Shown here piece by piece: positions 23,924 to 32,911 of a DNA stretch of 64,000 nucleotides (the first letter of the stretch is position 1; every line of letters begins with the position of its first letter). The stretch lies in the NCBI RefSeq assembly GCF_004087915.1, contig NZ_CP035108.1, positions 806,001 through 870,000 on the forward strand, given 5' to 3'. The notes beneath the pieces are model-generated. The model did no database searches. It saw only the letters and a list, made by a program, of their open reading frames with translations, and was not told the DNA's origin. Source of the DNA: Geovibrio thiophilus. GTDB taxonomy: Bacteria; Chrysiogenota; Deferribacteres; Deferribacterales; Geovibrionaceae. The position numbers and the translations under genes are program-made.

Positions 23924-24833
23924 GGTGAGAACCTCCCCTGTTGTATTTGCCGCCGGTGGTGCTTTCCTTCATAAACTCGATCTGTTCTCTTATGAGCTCA
24001 ACTTTTTCCTGATTGGTAAGCATTTCGGCTTCTTTCTCCTTGTCAAGGTCAAGAAGGCGTGAAGGATCTTTCTCAACTATGCGGTTTATCCTCGCCCACT
24101 CCATGTAGTACTCATGCTTCATGAGGTGCTCCGGCAGATAGCCTGTCAGGAAGAGGGGAGACATGGGGAATTTGTCGTAGTTTACGTGGGCGTTGTACAT
24201 GTGCCAGATGAATATAACGCTGACGGCGAGCATAGCCTCGTCAGAGTGGGCAATGTAGCTTATGTTTACAGCCCAGCCGGGTATGAATGTTGTCGCCCAC
24301 ACGGGAAACCACAGGAAAAGACCCGTGAGCCCGAGAACGGGAATACCCCAGAAAACCGCCCAGTAATCGAACTTTTCTCTCCAGTGGAATCTCTCATGCT
24401 TGGGCATGTCGTCGCTTATGAAGAGGGCGTATTTTATGAACGCCGCTATATCCTGCGCGTCCTTCTTGCGGGGGCACATGGGTGAGTAATAGACGAAGCG
24501 TCCGAACTCGCCCCATGAGAAGGTTCCGGTCTTCTTCGCCGGTATTATGTAGTTGAGAGCCATGTTCTTAAACAGATAGTACCAGTGGTAGAAGAACTGA
24601 CCCACCATGATTACGCCGCATACCCTGTGGATGAACCTTGTGACATGCAGACCGCCGAACAGCTCTATCATGGGTTTCGCCCAAGGATAGAAATGGAACT
24701 TCAGCGGAAAGCCCGTAGCCACGAGGAGAATGAACGTAACCATGATAAACAGGTGCTGAACCCTCTGGTTCTGAGTGAGTTTCAGGTAGTGTCTTTCGCC
24801 GTTTTTTATTTTAACTAATGGTAATCCTTTCAT
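23916..24833 (-). CDS. Cytochrome b-type membrane subunit (quinol oxidation)
   Basis: 305 residues from ATG 24833 (GGGGGTG upstream; an in-frame GTG at 24842 is the alternative). Four or more hydrophobic helices carry paired histidines ('QHLFIMVTFILLVATGFPL', 'GGLHVTRFIHRVCGVIMVGQFFYHWYYLF', 'AHSDEAMLAVSVIFIWHMYNAH') typical of the diheme b561/FdnI/Ni-hydrogenase cytochrome b fold. A charged C-terminal tail is cytoplasmic. It would oxidise menaquinol and pass electrons to the flanking multiheme subunits. Confidence 0.87.
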   Translation of the reverse strand: MKGLPLVKIKNGERHYLKLTQNQRVQHLFIMVTFILLVATGFPLKFHFYPWAKPMIELFGGLHVTRFIHRVCGVIMVGQFFYHWYYLFKNMALNYIIPAKKTGTFSWGEFGRFVYYSPMCPRKKDAQDIAAFIKYALFISDDMPKHERFHWREKFDYWAVFWGIPVLGLTGLFLWFPVWATTFIPGWAVNISYIAHSDEAMLAVSVIFIWHMYNAHVNYDKFPMSPLFLTGYLPEHLMKHEYYMEWARINRIVEKDPSRLLDLDKEKEAEMLTNQEKVELIREQIEFMKESTTGGKYNRGGSHHE

Positions 24834-24850
24834 TTCTGTCACCCCCGCTC

Positions 24851-25903
24851 TTAACCGTTTCTCTTACGTCTGAAGCTCAGTTTCGGGAACATTATCCTGA
24901 TGAGCTCAAGAATCATAAGACCCTGCAGCATGAAAAACACTCCGAGGGTGAGTACGGTGAACGCAAGAGCAACCCAGAACTCGATAGGGTAGAGGTCTTT
25001 GTCGATTACAACGTGCATTCTGATCAGCCCGAACTCCCTTGTTGTGTTGGCGTGGCATCCCTCGCCTTCGCAGGATTTGTACCTGTTCTCAACATAAGTG
25101 GCGCTGTCGGGGCTCTTGTGGCTGAGGATCTTGTGAACGGACTGTCCGTCTCTCACGTGGCAGTCGATACATGTCGGCGCGTTTTCCATGCCGAACTCGA
25201 CAGCCTTGCCGTGGAAGGTGTCAAGGTAAGTGCTTGCCGCGTTTTTCAGCTTGTGCTTTTCCGCCATGTCGTCCCTTGAGTGACACTTGCTGCATGTTTT
25301 AACAACATCCTCGCTGGCGGAGAGATTCTTGATCCTGTGGGTAACGTGGTTGAAGTAGTGTTTGTAGGAAGGATCCTGATCGTGGCAGACGCTGCATTTC
25401 TGGAAGATTTTGTCCTGACTTCTGGCATCGTGCACGCTTCTTACGTCATCGGTGATGAAACGGTAAGTCGGGTTGCTGTGACAGTCTGTACAGGTTGGGA
25501 AATCCTCTGCTATGCGGGCGTTCACATGTTCGTTATCGACATTGTGAATACTGCCTTTGAGCTCTTCCACAATTTTGCTGTGGGAGAAGGGCTTTGCCGA
25601 ATCGCCCATTGTTATGTGGCATTCGGCGGCGCAGTCAACGATTTTGGCTTCCTTATGGGGTATCTCCTTGATGTCTGTGTGACAACCCGAACACTTGACC
25701 TTAGTGTGAACGGAATGGGTATACCTGTCGGAATCCACGTAGAACTGCCTTAAATATCCTTCATCGCTGACCCTGCTGAGTCCCGGATACTTGTGACACA
25801 TCATGCAGTTTTCATCGTCCGGAACTATGGACGCAGCATGTGCGGAAAGCGTACCGAGCAGAATGCCGGCAGCCATGATGGTAAATAAGAAAAATATTCT
25901 CAT
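24851..25903 (-). CDS. Multiheme cytochrome with C-terminal membrane anchor, 8 predicted hemes
   Basis: About 350 residues; ATG at 25903 has GGAG seven bases upstream. Signal peptide to 'SAHA/AS'. Six CXXCH (CMMCH, CSGCH, CTDCH, CSVCH, CSKCH, CIDCH), one CX3CH (CAAECH) and one CX4CH (CEGEGCH). A single C-terminal helix ('FWVALAFTVLTLGVFFMLQGLMILELI') followed by a basic tail fixes it in the inner membrane. First gene of the 11-gene operon; it receives electrons from the cytochrome b next door. Layout resembles membrane-bound NrfB/octaheme-type quinol modules. Confidence 0.88.
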   Translation of the reverse strand: MRIFFLFTIMAAGILLGTLSAHAASIVPDDENCMMCHKYPGLSRVSDEGYLRQFYVDSDRYTHSVHTKVKCSGCHTDIKEIPHKEAKIVDCAAECHITMGDSAKPFSHSKIVEELKGSIHNVDNEHVNARIAEDFPTCTDCHSNPTYRFITDDVRSVHDARSQDKIFQKCSVCHDQDPSYKHYFNHVTHRIKNLSASEDVVKTCSKCHSRDDMAEKHKLKNAASTYLDTFHGKAVEFGMENAPTCIDCHVRDGQSVHKILSHKSPDSATYVENRYKSCEGEGCHANTTREFGLIRMHVVIDKDLYPIEFWVALAFTVLTLGVFFMLQGLMILELIRIMFPKLSFRRKRNG

Positions 25904-25968
25904 CATCCACTCCAGTTTTTTAAATAAAAGAAATTAAAACAGAAGGTTATATTTCCTAGTTTCCACCT

Positions 25969-25997
25969 AGACTAAAAGATCTGGTTCATGTTGTCAA
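25969..25997 (-). promoter_or_regulatory. Promoter of the 11-gene cytochrome operon
   Basis: TTGACA (25992-25997), 17 bases, TAGTCT (25969-25974) on the - strand, leaving a leader of about 60 bases. It is the only good promoter I see for the 13.8 kb operon, whose genes overlap or abut throughout. Confidence 0.6.
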
Positions 25998-26295
25998 TAA
26001 AGATACTGCGTTTTGGAACCGTTATACCGAAATTATTAAAAATACAAAAATCCGCATATTCATAAGTATTTCAATGGTTAGCAAACATATGTTATCACAG
26101 GGTTTGGAGCATTGGTAATTTTGGAGTAAAGGACAGGAACGGCGTTATAAAAAACGCGGTTTTACTTTTACTTTACCGATCGTTTAAGGCATATTTCGAT
26201 AGATGTCGCTATGTTACTGATAGAAAGAAGGAATAATAATATTTATCTGCTAGGTTTTTTGTTCTGTTGAAAAGGCTTATTGAAAATCAGTCTGA
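25998..26295. other. Intergenic region without a gene
   Basis: The upstream part of the 389-base gap ahead of the cytochrome operon is A/T-rich and non-coding. It holds a weak hairpin (GCGTT...AACGC near 26142-26157) and three TTTAC pentamers at 26161, 26167 and 26172. No clear terminator or gene was found. Confidence 0.4.
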
Positions 26296-26976
26296 TTAGA
26301 GGCGGAGCGATTCCCTGAGGATGTTCCAAGGATAAAAGGACGGTATATCCGCAGTGACCGAGATTTCTGTTCCGAGGGTAGGGTGTGCGAAGCTCATTTC
26401 CCTGTGATGCAGGGCTATGGAATCGTTTTCGGATTTTATTTTGCTGCCGTACTTCGTGTCTCCGGCAATGGGAGAACCTATGAAGGCAAGCTGGGCGCGG
26501 ATTTGATGGTATCTTCCTGTTTCAAGGCGTATTCTGAGCAGTGAGAGCCCGTTCATTTTGGCTGTGCGCTCATACTCCAAAACGGCAATCTTGGAATCCT
26601 TATGGGGATTCTGCGTTATCTTTGCCTTGAAATTTCCGTGGGAATGGTGGTGTACAAGGGTTCCGCTCTCATAGGGAGGATTGCCCTGAATCACTGCGAA
26701 GTATATCTTCTCAGCCTTTTTCTCTCTCATGGAAGCGTTCAGGCGGGAGAGCGCCTTGTCAGTCCGCGCGAAAAGCACAACGCCGCTTACGGGTCTGTCC
26801 AGCCTGTGGACAGTGTGGAGAAACACGTTCCCCGGCTTGCCGAACTCACGCTTAACCCACTCACGGGCATATTCCTCAAGACTCTCCTTGTGCTCGTTGG
26901 ATACCTGAGTGCTTAAGCCCGCAGGCTTGTTTACCGCAAGAACATGATTGTCGCTGTATAGTATGTCTAATTTCAT
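26296..26976 (-). CDS. RluA/RluD-family pseudouridine synthase
   Basis: 226 residues with the catalytic motif 'HRLDRPVSGVVLF' (Asp about position 59) and the family 'RLETGRYHQIRAQLAFIGSPIAGDTKYG' near the end. N-terminal 'LYSDNHVLAVNKPAGLSTQ' is also typical. It isomerises a uridine in rRNA or tRNA; the exact site cannot be read. No S4 domain is present, so it resembles the RluA/RluC-short or TruC branch. Confidence 0.92.
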   Translation of the reverse strand: MKLDILYSDNHVLAVNKPAGLSTQVSNEHKESLEEYAREWVKREFGKPGNVFLHTVHRLDRPVSGVVLFARTDKALSRLNASMREKKAEKIYFAVIQGNPPYESGTLVHHHSHGNFKAKITQNPHKDSKIAVLEYERTAKMNGLSLLRIRLETGRYHQIRAQLAFIGSPIAGDTKYGSKIKSENDSIALHHREMSFAHPTLGTEISVTADIPSFYPWNILRESLRL

Positions 26977-27069
26977 TTTTCTGCCCTGTTTGCTGCTGTT
27001 ATTTGTAAATTGATCTTAGGGTAGCTTTGTTCCCAAAGGTTTTCCTGAAAAAAGCATCTTTTAAAAAGC

Positions 27070-27918
27070 TTATCTCCGCTTCCATGCGGCGAAGTAGCCC
27101 GCGGGTACGGGCAGCGGGCTTTCGCCTTTATCCAGTGTCAGTTCCATTGTTTCGATCTCGCCGCTTCTGCCCTTCATCGCCTGAAGCAGGATGTTTTTCA
27201 GAGTAAGCGGCGTGTAGCCCGGGGTGTGGCATGTGAGTATTATGAACGACGGGTTTTCGTTCATCACGCTGCGGCAGAGTTTTATTATCTCCGGCAGATG
27301 CGTGTCTATTTTGAATACTTCACCCTTGCTTCCTCTGCCGAAGCTTGGGGGATCGAGTATTATGCCGTCATAGACTGAGCCGCGCTTTTCCTCACGCTTC
27401 AGGTACTTAATTACGTCATCGGTGATCCATTTTGCTTTAGACGGATCAAGCCCGTTGAGCAGAATATTGCGTTTAGCGAGATCATTTATCTTCTGTGAAG
27501 CGTCAACGTGGGTTACTTCCGCTCCCGCACTGCACGCCGCTAGGGTTGCCGCGCCCGAATAAGCGAAGAGATTGAGTACCTTAAGCTTTTTACCGGAGCC
27601 TTTTATCAGATCGGTCATGAAGCTCCATGAAGACCTGTGCTCGGGGAATACTCCGAGATGTCCGAAGTCTGTGGGGCTTATATAAAATTTGAGCCCGTCT
27701 ATTTCTATAACCCATTCTTTTGGGAGGGTTTTCCTGTATGACCAGCTGCTGCCGCCCTCTCTGGAGAATATGGCATGAACGTTTTTCCATTCGTTTTCCG
27801 GGAGGGACTTGCTCCATACAGCCTGAGCGCAGGGTCTGTCAAGTATGAAGCTGCCGACCTTTTCCAGCTTTCTTCCGTTTCCGCTGTCCAGAACAGAGTA
27901 GGAACCTGAGGGATTCAT
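27070..27918 (-). CDS. Class I SAM-dependent RNA methyltransferase (RlmI/RlmK-like)
   Basis: 282 residues. Rossmann-fold motif I 'VLNLFAYSGAATLAACSAGAEVTHVDAS' and catalytic motif IV 'DGIILDPPSFGRG' mark the RlmI/RlmL-C type of 23S rRNA methyltransferases. The N-terminal PUA domain of RlmI is missing, which matches the shorter YtgB-like members. It is on the same strand as the pseudouridine synthase, 93 bases away, so both may share a transcript. Confidence 0.88.
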   Translation of the reverse strand: MNPSGSYSVLDSGNGRKLEKVGSFILDRPCAQAVWSKSLPENEWKNVHAIFSREGGSSWSYRKTLPKEWVIEIDGLKFYISPTDFGHLGVFPEHRSSWSFMTDLIKGSGKKLKVLNLFAYSGAATLAACSAGAEVTHVDASQKINDLAKRNILLNGLDPSKAKWITDDVIKYLKREEKRGSVYDGIILDPPSFGRGSKGEVFKIDTHLPEIIKLCRSVMNENPSFIILTCHTPGYTPLTLKNILLQAMKGRSGEIETMELTLDKGESPLPVPAGYFAAWKRR

Positions 27919-28235
27919 AAAAGCCTCCTTGAAATCCGGTGATCCGCTGAATCTACCAGAAACGGCAGGGAAGGCAACAGATAAAAAAGATGCGGCGGAA
28001 AAGACATACTCACGGAGTGTCGGAAGTTTATGAGGTGCGGGTCAGCGCGGCGGTGTTTACTGTTCCGTAACCGGTCAGAATAATCATTTTCCCATTCTTT
28101 AAGTATGTCTCCTGCGTACGGGTTTAACGCTGTCAGAAAAATGAACGGGAGAAAATAAATTTAGGTTTTCATGCCTGACTTCGTGAAGTAATATTGTAGC
28201 ATATATTGCAGAGGCATGTGGTTTGATTAATATTT

Positions 28236-28280
28236 CTTTACAACTTTACTTCAACTTTACTCCGGTGCTGTTAAATTATG
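28236..28280 (+). promoter_or_regulatory. TTTAC direct repeats and -10 of the response-regulator operon
   Basis: AACTTTAC at 28242-28249 and again at 28253-28260, an 11-base period, with a further CTTTAC at 28236. Ten bases after the last repeat comes TTAAATTAT, a -10-like sequence, and no good -35. This is the layout of promoters activated by OmpR/PhoB-family regulators, whose dimers bind head-to-tail on one helix face. The same arrangement recurs upstream of dmsA. Confidence 0.65.
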
Positions 28281-28429
28281 TCAGTATAGGGTATTATGCT
28301 CAAAATACGGAGCATGTCGGGTGGTGAACCGATGTAAAAATTGTATAGGCATTATTTTTTATAGTGCAATAATTTTGCCTGTGCCTATATTTCGTATGAG
28401 TTTTATCTGAAATAAAAGAGGTCGCAATA
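28281..28429 (+). other. Structured leader of the response-regulator gene
   Basis: Two hairpins lie in the predicted leader: ATGCTC...GAGCAT near 28297-28316, and a larger TATAGGCA (28344-28351) / TGCCTATA (28382-28389) with inner ATTATT/AATAAT pairing. Upstream, 27919-28235 is A/T-rich and non-coding and should contain the methyltransferase promoter. Confidence 0.4.
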
Positions 28430-29125
28430 ATGAGATTGCTGTTGATTGAAGACGATTCGGATCTTGCGGAAAACGTAATCGATTATTTTGAAATGCAGGG
28501 CTGGAGTGTTGACTACGCAATAACAGGAGAAGCGGGTTTGCAGTTTGCGCAGGAAAATCACTATGATGCGCTTATACTGGACATTAACCTTCCCGGCATA
28601 AACGGTTTTGAGGTATGCAGGCTGCTGAGGCGGAAGCTGCGTCTGAATATGCCTGTTATAATGCTTACTGCCAGAACCATGCTTAATGACAAGCTGGACG
28701 GTTTTGAGTCCGGAACGGACGACTATCTGCCGAAGCCTTTTGAGCTGGCAGAGCTTAAAGTGCGTCTGGAAGCGGCAGTGAGAAGAACGAAGCACAGTGT
28801 CGCGGGCGTTTTTGAAGTGGGCGGGCTCAGTCTTGACCCCGAGAACGGCTGTGTAACGAGAGGCGGGAAAATAATAGACCTCCCCGGAGTCTGTTTCACC
28901 ATTCTGCGCAAGCTCATGGAAGCCCACCCGGGCATAGTTTCCAAAGAGGAGCTTGAATACGCTATCTGGAAGGATCAGCCGCCTCAGACAAACGCTCTGA
29001 AGGCGCATTTCTACACCTTGCGCCAGCTTGTTGACAAACCTTTTGATAAAGAACTTCTTCACACAGTAAGAGGCAGAGGATACAAAATAGCAGAAGAGGT
29101 TCCTGAGGAGCCGGATGCGGTTTAA
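28430..29125 (+). CDS. OmpR-family response regulator
   Basis: 231 residues. Receiver domain with acidic pocket 'LLIEDDSD', phosphoacceptor 'ALILDINLPG' (Asp about 53), 'MLTAR' and 'DDYLPKPF' (Lys). A winged-helix DNA-binding domain occupies residues about 130-220 ('ILRKLMEAHPGIVSKEELEYAIWKDQPPQTNALKAHFYTLRQLVDKPF'). It overlaps its kinase by 11 bases. Its own promoter and dmsA carry matching TTTAC repeats, so it probably controls itself and the reductase genes, as TorR does for TMAO respiration. Confidence 0.94.
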   Translation: MRLLLIEDDSDLAENVIDYFEMQGWSVDYAITGEAGLQFAQENHYDALILDINLPGINGFEVCRLLRRKLRLNMPVIMLTARTMLNDKLDGFESGTDDYLPKPFELAELKVRLEAAVRRTKHSVAGVFEVGGLSLDPENGCVTRGGKIIDLPGVCFTILRKLMEAHPGIVSKEELEYAIWKDQPPQTNALKAHFYTLRQLVDKPFDKELLHTVRGRGYKIAEEVPEEPDAV

Positions 29126-30470
29126 AACCGGTCTGCGAAGCAGGATAATTCTTGTTTTTATAAGCTTCAGCCTTCTTCTCGGTTCACTTATAGTTCTGGG
29201 TGTCATAGTTTCGACACAGATAAGCGAAACCAGATCAAAGCAGAGGACAATCAAGATGGAGGCGGAGTATTATCTCCGCAGCCATATGTCTACGTTCGCC
29301 GCCCCTACCTCAAACTCTTTTTTCATGCCGAAGCCTTCTTCGCCGTTTATAAACGTTTATTACGGTGAAGAGCTGCTTCCCGAATGGGCAAAAAACGATC
29401 TTACACGGGTTCCGCCCGGTGAGTATTCGAGAACCAGCAACCAGCAGAAGTATCATATCATCATCCGGAACCTGCCGGACGGTGAAAGATTTTATATGCT
29501 GTACAATGTAACAAGGCTGGACGCCAGCAGGGAATCCCTGAGCTCTCTGAGGGTTACCATACTCGGTGTGCTCATGCCCATAATGGTTTTCGGGTTTGTG
29601 ATGGGGCTGATAACGGCTCATAAGGTTATCAATCCGCTGGTTACTCTAGCGGACTATATAAAAGAAAGAGGCACGGGCTCCCCCCTGCCGGATGATTTTG
29701 TTAATAATTACGGTGACGACGAGATAGGTTTTCTTGCTGTCACACTGAAAAACTCCCTTGATGAGCTGCACGCGTCCGTTGCCAGAGAAGCCGCCTTCGC
29801 CAGAGACGCGTCCCATGAGCTCCGTACGCCCGTTACCACGATCAAGGGTGCGCTTGAGCTTCTGGAAAACTCAAGCGCTGTGGATGACGAAAAGCTGGCG
29901 CGTATAGTCGGGCGCATACAGAGGGCGACAGCGAAGATGGAGCATCTGATCAAGTCCTTCCTCTGGCTTTCCAGATACGAAACCATAGGCGAGTTTGACT
30001 TTGAGGAAGCGGATACTCTCTCCGTGGTCAACGAAACGGTTCAGGAGCACATGTACCTTATAAGAGATAAGTCTGTTAAGGTTGAGGTGGAGGAGCTGTA
30101 CCCGCAGAAGCTCCCCGTTGCGCCGCAGGTCATGAGTATACTGGTATCAAATCTTCTGAGAAACGCCTTCACCTATACCCAGACAGGTAAGGTGACGATT
30201 ATCATAAGAGAGAAATGTCTCACCGTGAAAGACACGGGAATGGGCATAAGCACAGCGCAGCTCAGCCTTTTGCGGAAAAACTCCGGCAAGTACCATGCCG
30301 AGGGCTTCGGATTCGGTGTAGCCATTGTAAGACGCCTGTGTTTCAGCTTGGGCTGGAGCTTTCTCATAGAATCTGAAAAGGACAAAGGTACAGCAGTTAC
30401 CCTTTGCTACAACCAGAAAGAAGACTGCGGATGCGATACTAAAGTCGCCGCCGTTGAAGAAGGGTTGTAG
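29115..30470 (+). CDS. Sensor histidine kinase
   Basis: 451 residues. N-terminal membrane helix (about 12-35), periplasmic sensor region of about 115 residues, second helix 'VTILGVLMPIMVFGFVMGLITAH', a HAMP-like linker, dimerisation box 'FARDASHELRTPVTTIKGALELL' with the phospho-His, and an ATPase domain with degraded N box ('ILVSNLLRNAFTYTQTG') and 'VKDTGMGI'. Ends 32 bases before the TorA-type gene. The periplasmic part is too divergent to name a ligand; an S- or N-oxide is the contextual guess. Confidence 0.93.
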   Translation: MRFKTGLRSRIILVFISFSLLLGSLIVLGVIVSTQISETRSKQRTIKMEAEYYLRSHMSTFAAPTSNSFFMPKPSSPFINVYYGEELLPEWAKNDLTRVPPGEYSRTSNQQKYHIIIRNLPDGERFYMLYNVTRLDASRESLSSLRVTILGVLMPIMVFGFVMGLITAHKVINPLVTLADYIKERGTGSPLPDDFVNNYGDDEIGFLAVTLKNSLDELHASVAREAAFARDASHELRTPVTTIKGALELLENSSAVDDEKLARIVGRIQRATAKMEHLIKSFLWLSRYETIGEFDFEEADTLSVVNETVQEHMYLIRDKSVKVEVEELYPQKLPVAPQVMSILVSNLLRNAFTYTQTGKVTIIIREKCLTVKDTGMGISTAQLSLLRKNSGKYHAEGFGFGVAIVRRLCFSLGWSFLIESEKDKGTAVTLCYNQKEDCGCDTKVAAVEEGL

Positions 30471-30502
30471 CGGGTGTTATTATTTTGTGAGGTTAGCACT
30501 AT

Positions 30503-32896
30503 ATGAACGGTTATGACGGAATAAGCAGAAGGGACCTGCTGAAGATGGGTCTTTTTTCTTCCGCCTTTATGCTTGGAGGCGCTTATGACGAGCTTTTCGC
30601 TATGACAAGCCCGTCCGGTGCGGTGAAGATCCCCCATGCCACGCACTTCGGAGCCCTTAAGGCTGTGGTTTCCGGCGGCAGGTTTATGGGTTCCGAACCG
30701 CACGAAAACGACTACGCGCCGACTTCAATGCTTTACAGTCTGCCGGAATACGTGCATTCCCAAAACAGGATAAAATATCCCTGTGTGAGAAAAAGCTTTC
30801 TTGCCGGACAGCGGAATACGGCTCTTCGCGGCTGTGAGGATTTTGTCAGGGTGGACTGGAAAACAGCACTTGACCTTGTCGCCAAAATACTCAGGGATGT
30901 TAAGGATAATTACGGTAACGAATCCATATACCGCCCGTCCTTCGCCGGATGGTCTCACCCGGGTGTAATAGGAAGACCTGATATATTGCAGGGGAGATTT
31001 TTCGGACTGCACGGCGGTTTTACGGATACGATAGGCGATTACTCCGCAGGGGCGGCGACCCATATCCTTCCCCACGTAATGGGCGGACTTGAGATATACA
31101 GCTACCAGACAACCTACGAAATGATAGCCAAGCATACCAAGACAATGGTGCTCTGGGGCTCGGATCCCTTCAAAACATTCAGAATAAGCTACTCCGTGCC
31201 GGATCATGCCCGTATCGAGTGGTTTGTGAATATGAAAAACGCCGGAATGAAATTTATCAGCATAGATCCCGTTTACACTGAGACGGCTAAGTTTATGGAC
31301 GCCGAATGGATTCCCATAAAGCCCAATACCGATGTGGCGATGATAATGGCTATCTGCTTTGAGCTTTTTGTGAGCGGAGAGTACGACAAGTCATTTCTGG
31401 AAAAGTATACTGTCGGGTTCGATATTTTCAGAAACTATCTTACCGGAAAGAATGATGGAGTGCGCAAAAATCCAGAATGGGCGGAAAAAATATGCGGCAT
31501 AAGCTCCGGAACAATAAGGCGGCTTGCCACGGAGTTCCGCAAGACCGGAACCCTGCTGACCAGCCACTACGGCTGCCAGCGCGCCGACAACGGAGAGCAG
31601 TTTCACTGGGCGCTTATAACCCTTGCCTGTATGCTGGGACAGGTGGGAACTCCGGGCGGGGGCTATCACTTCGGCAACGGCGGACTAGCTTACTCCGGCA
31701 AGGTTATGCCGCGCAGAATGTCGCAGGGGAGAAACCCTGCCAGAACAGTTATACCGGCGTCCCGGATAGGAGAGATGCTTCTTAACCCGGGAAGAACCAT
31801 TGATTTCAACGGAAACAAGATCACTTATCCTAAAATTTCCATGCTCCACAATATGGGCTCCAATATAATGACTCAGCATCCCAACACAAACGAACTGCTT
31901 GAGGGGATGCGCGGGGTGGAGAACATAATCACTCATGAAATCGTTTGGAATGCCACGGCGGTGTATTCCGACATTGTTCTTCCCGTTACCTCAACATTTG
32001 AGCGAAACGACATAACATACGGAGATCCGTACTCAAATACACGCATATGGGCGATGAAGCAGGTTATTCCTCCTCTGTTTGAGGCTAAGGACGATTACTG
32101 GATACTTTCCGAACTCGCCAAGCGTCTTGGATTTGAGAAGGATTTTACTGAGGGAAGAAGCCAGATGGACTGGATACGCTGGAGCTATTCCAACGTGGAA
32201 ACCAATATGCCCTTTGAACAGTTCTGGAGACAGGGGTTCCTTGAGTTTAAGGTTCCGTCAAAAAATAAAAGCTTTGCCAGGCTTGCCGACTTCCGCAAGA
32301 ATCCGCAGGCTTCGCCTCTGTTCACTCCTTCGGGCAAAATAGAGATCTTCTCCGAAAAGGTGGCGAGCTTCGGCTATGACGACTGTCCGGGACATCCCAC
32401 ATGGATAGAGCCGAAGGAATGGCTGGGAGCCGAGCTGGCTAAAAAGCATAAGTATCATCTCCTGTCCATTCATCCTAAGCACAGGCTGCACTCACAGATG
32501 GACAACATATCTCTGAAGGAGCAGTACAAGGTCAAGGGGCGTGAGCCGGTGGTGCTCCACCCTGACGACGCCCGGGATCTGGGCATAAGGGAAGGGGAGC
32601 TTGTTGAGGTCTACAACGACAGAGGCGCTATAATCTGCGGAGCGCAGATAAGCACCACCATGCGCAGATATGTTGTGAGAGTGGATGAGGGTGCGTGGTA
32701 TTCGCCGGAGGAACCTTGCGGAATCGGAGCCAGATGCCTTGGCGGAAACGTGAATGTGCTTACTCCGTCCAGACCCACATCAAAACTCGCTCAGGCGTGT
32801 GCTGCCCACAGCTGCCTTGTGTCTTTAAGAAAAGTTCAGGGAAAGATAAAAAATAACGAGGCGTACAAAAATCCGGTTGTAATAACGGAAGAATAA
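30503..32896 (+). CDS. TorA/BisC-type molybdopterin reductase (S/N-oxide reductase)
   Basis: 797 residues. Tat signal 'ISRRDLLKMG' (Arg9-Arg10). It lacks the N-terminal Cys set for an Fe-S cluster, as in TorA, DorA and BisC. Molybdenum ligand Ser181 is visible in 'IGDYSAGAATHILPHVMGG', matching the family 'GDYSTGAA'. 'TFERNDITYGDPYSNTRIWAMKQVIPP' and the C-terminal 'LLSIHPKHRLHSQMDN' are also TorA-type. The enzyme would reduce TMAO, DMSO or a related oxide in the periplasm. The next gene encodes its likely electron donor. Exact substrate is not readable. Confidence 0.9.
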   Translation: MNGYDGISRRDLLKMGLFSSAFMLGGAYDELFAMTSPSGAVKIPHATHFGALKAVVSGGRFMGSEPHENDYAPTSMLYSLPEYVHSQNRIKYPCVRKSFLAGQRNTALRGCEDFVRVDWKTALDLVAKILRDVKDNYGNESIYRPSFAGWSHPGVIGRPDILQGRFFGLHGGFTDTIGDYSAGAATHILPHVMGGLEIYSYQTTYEMIAKHTKTMVLWGSDPFKTFRISYSVPDHARIEWFVNMKNAGMKFISIDPVYTETAKFMDAEWIPIKPNTDVAMIMAICFELFVSGEYDKSFLEKYTVGFDIFRNYLTGKNDGVRKNPEWAEKICGISSGTIRRLATEFRKTGTLLTSHYGCQRADNGEQFHWALITLACMLGQVGTPGGGYHFGNGGLAYSGKVMPRRMSQGRNPARTVIPASRIGEMLLNPGRTIDFNGNKITYPKISMLHNMGSNIMTQHPNTNELLEGMRGVENIITHEIVWNATAVYSDIVLPVTSTFERNDITYGDPYSNTRIWAMKQVIPPLFEAKDDYWILSELAKRLGFEKDFTEGRSQMDWIRWSYSNVETNMPFEQFWRQGFLEFKVPSKNKSFARLADFRKNPQASPLFTPSGKIEIFSEKVASFGYDDCPGHPTWIEPKEWLGAELAKKHKYHLLSIHPKHRLHSQMDNISLKEQYKVKGREPVVLHPDDARDLGIREGELVEVYNDRGAIICGAQISTTMRRYVVRVDEGAWYSPEEPCGIGARCLGGNVNVLTPSRPTSKLAQACAAHSCLVSLRKVQGKIKNNEAYKNPVVITEE

Positions 32897-32911
32897 TATT
32901 AAGTAATAAAC

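Noticed and set aside
26161-26177. A third TTTAC-N6-TTTAC (11-base period) match
   Set aside because: No gene starts downstream on the + strand and the - strand promoter is 170 bases away; three pentamers in an A/T-rich run can arise by chance. Not added to the proposed regulon.
28403-29254. 283-codon frame antisense to the response regulator
   Set aside because: The + strand receiver and winged-helix motifs are unmistakable and the antisense frame has no signals.
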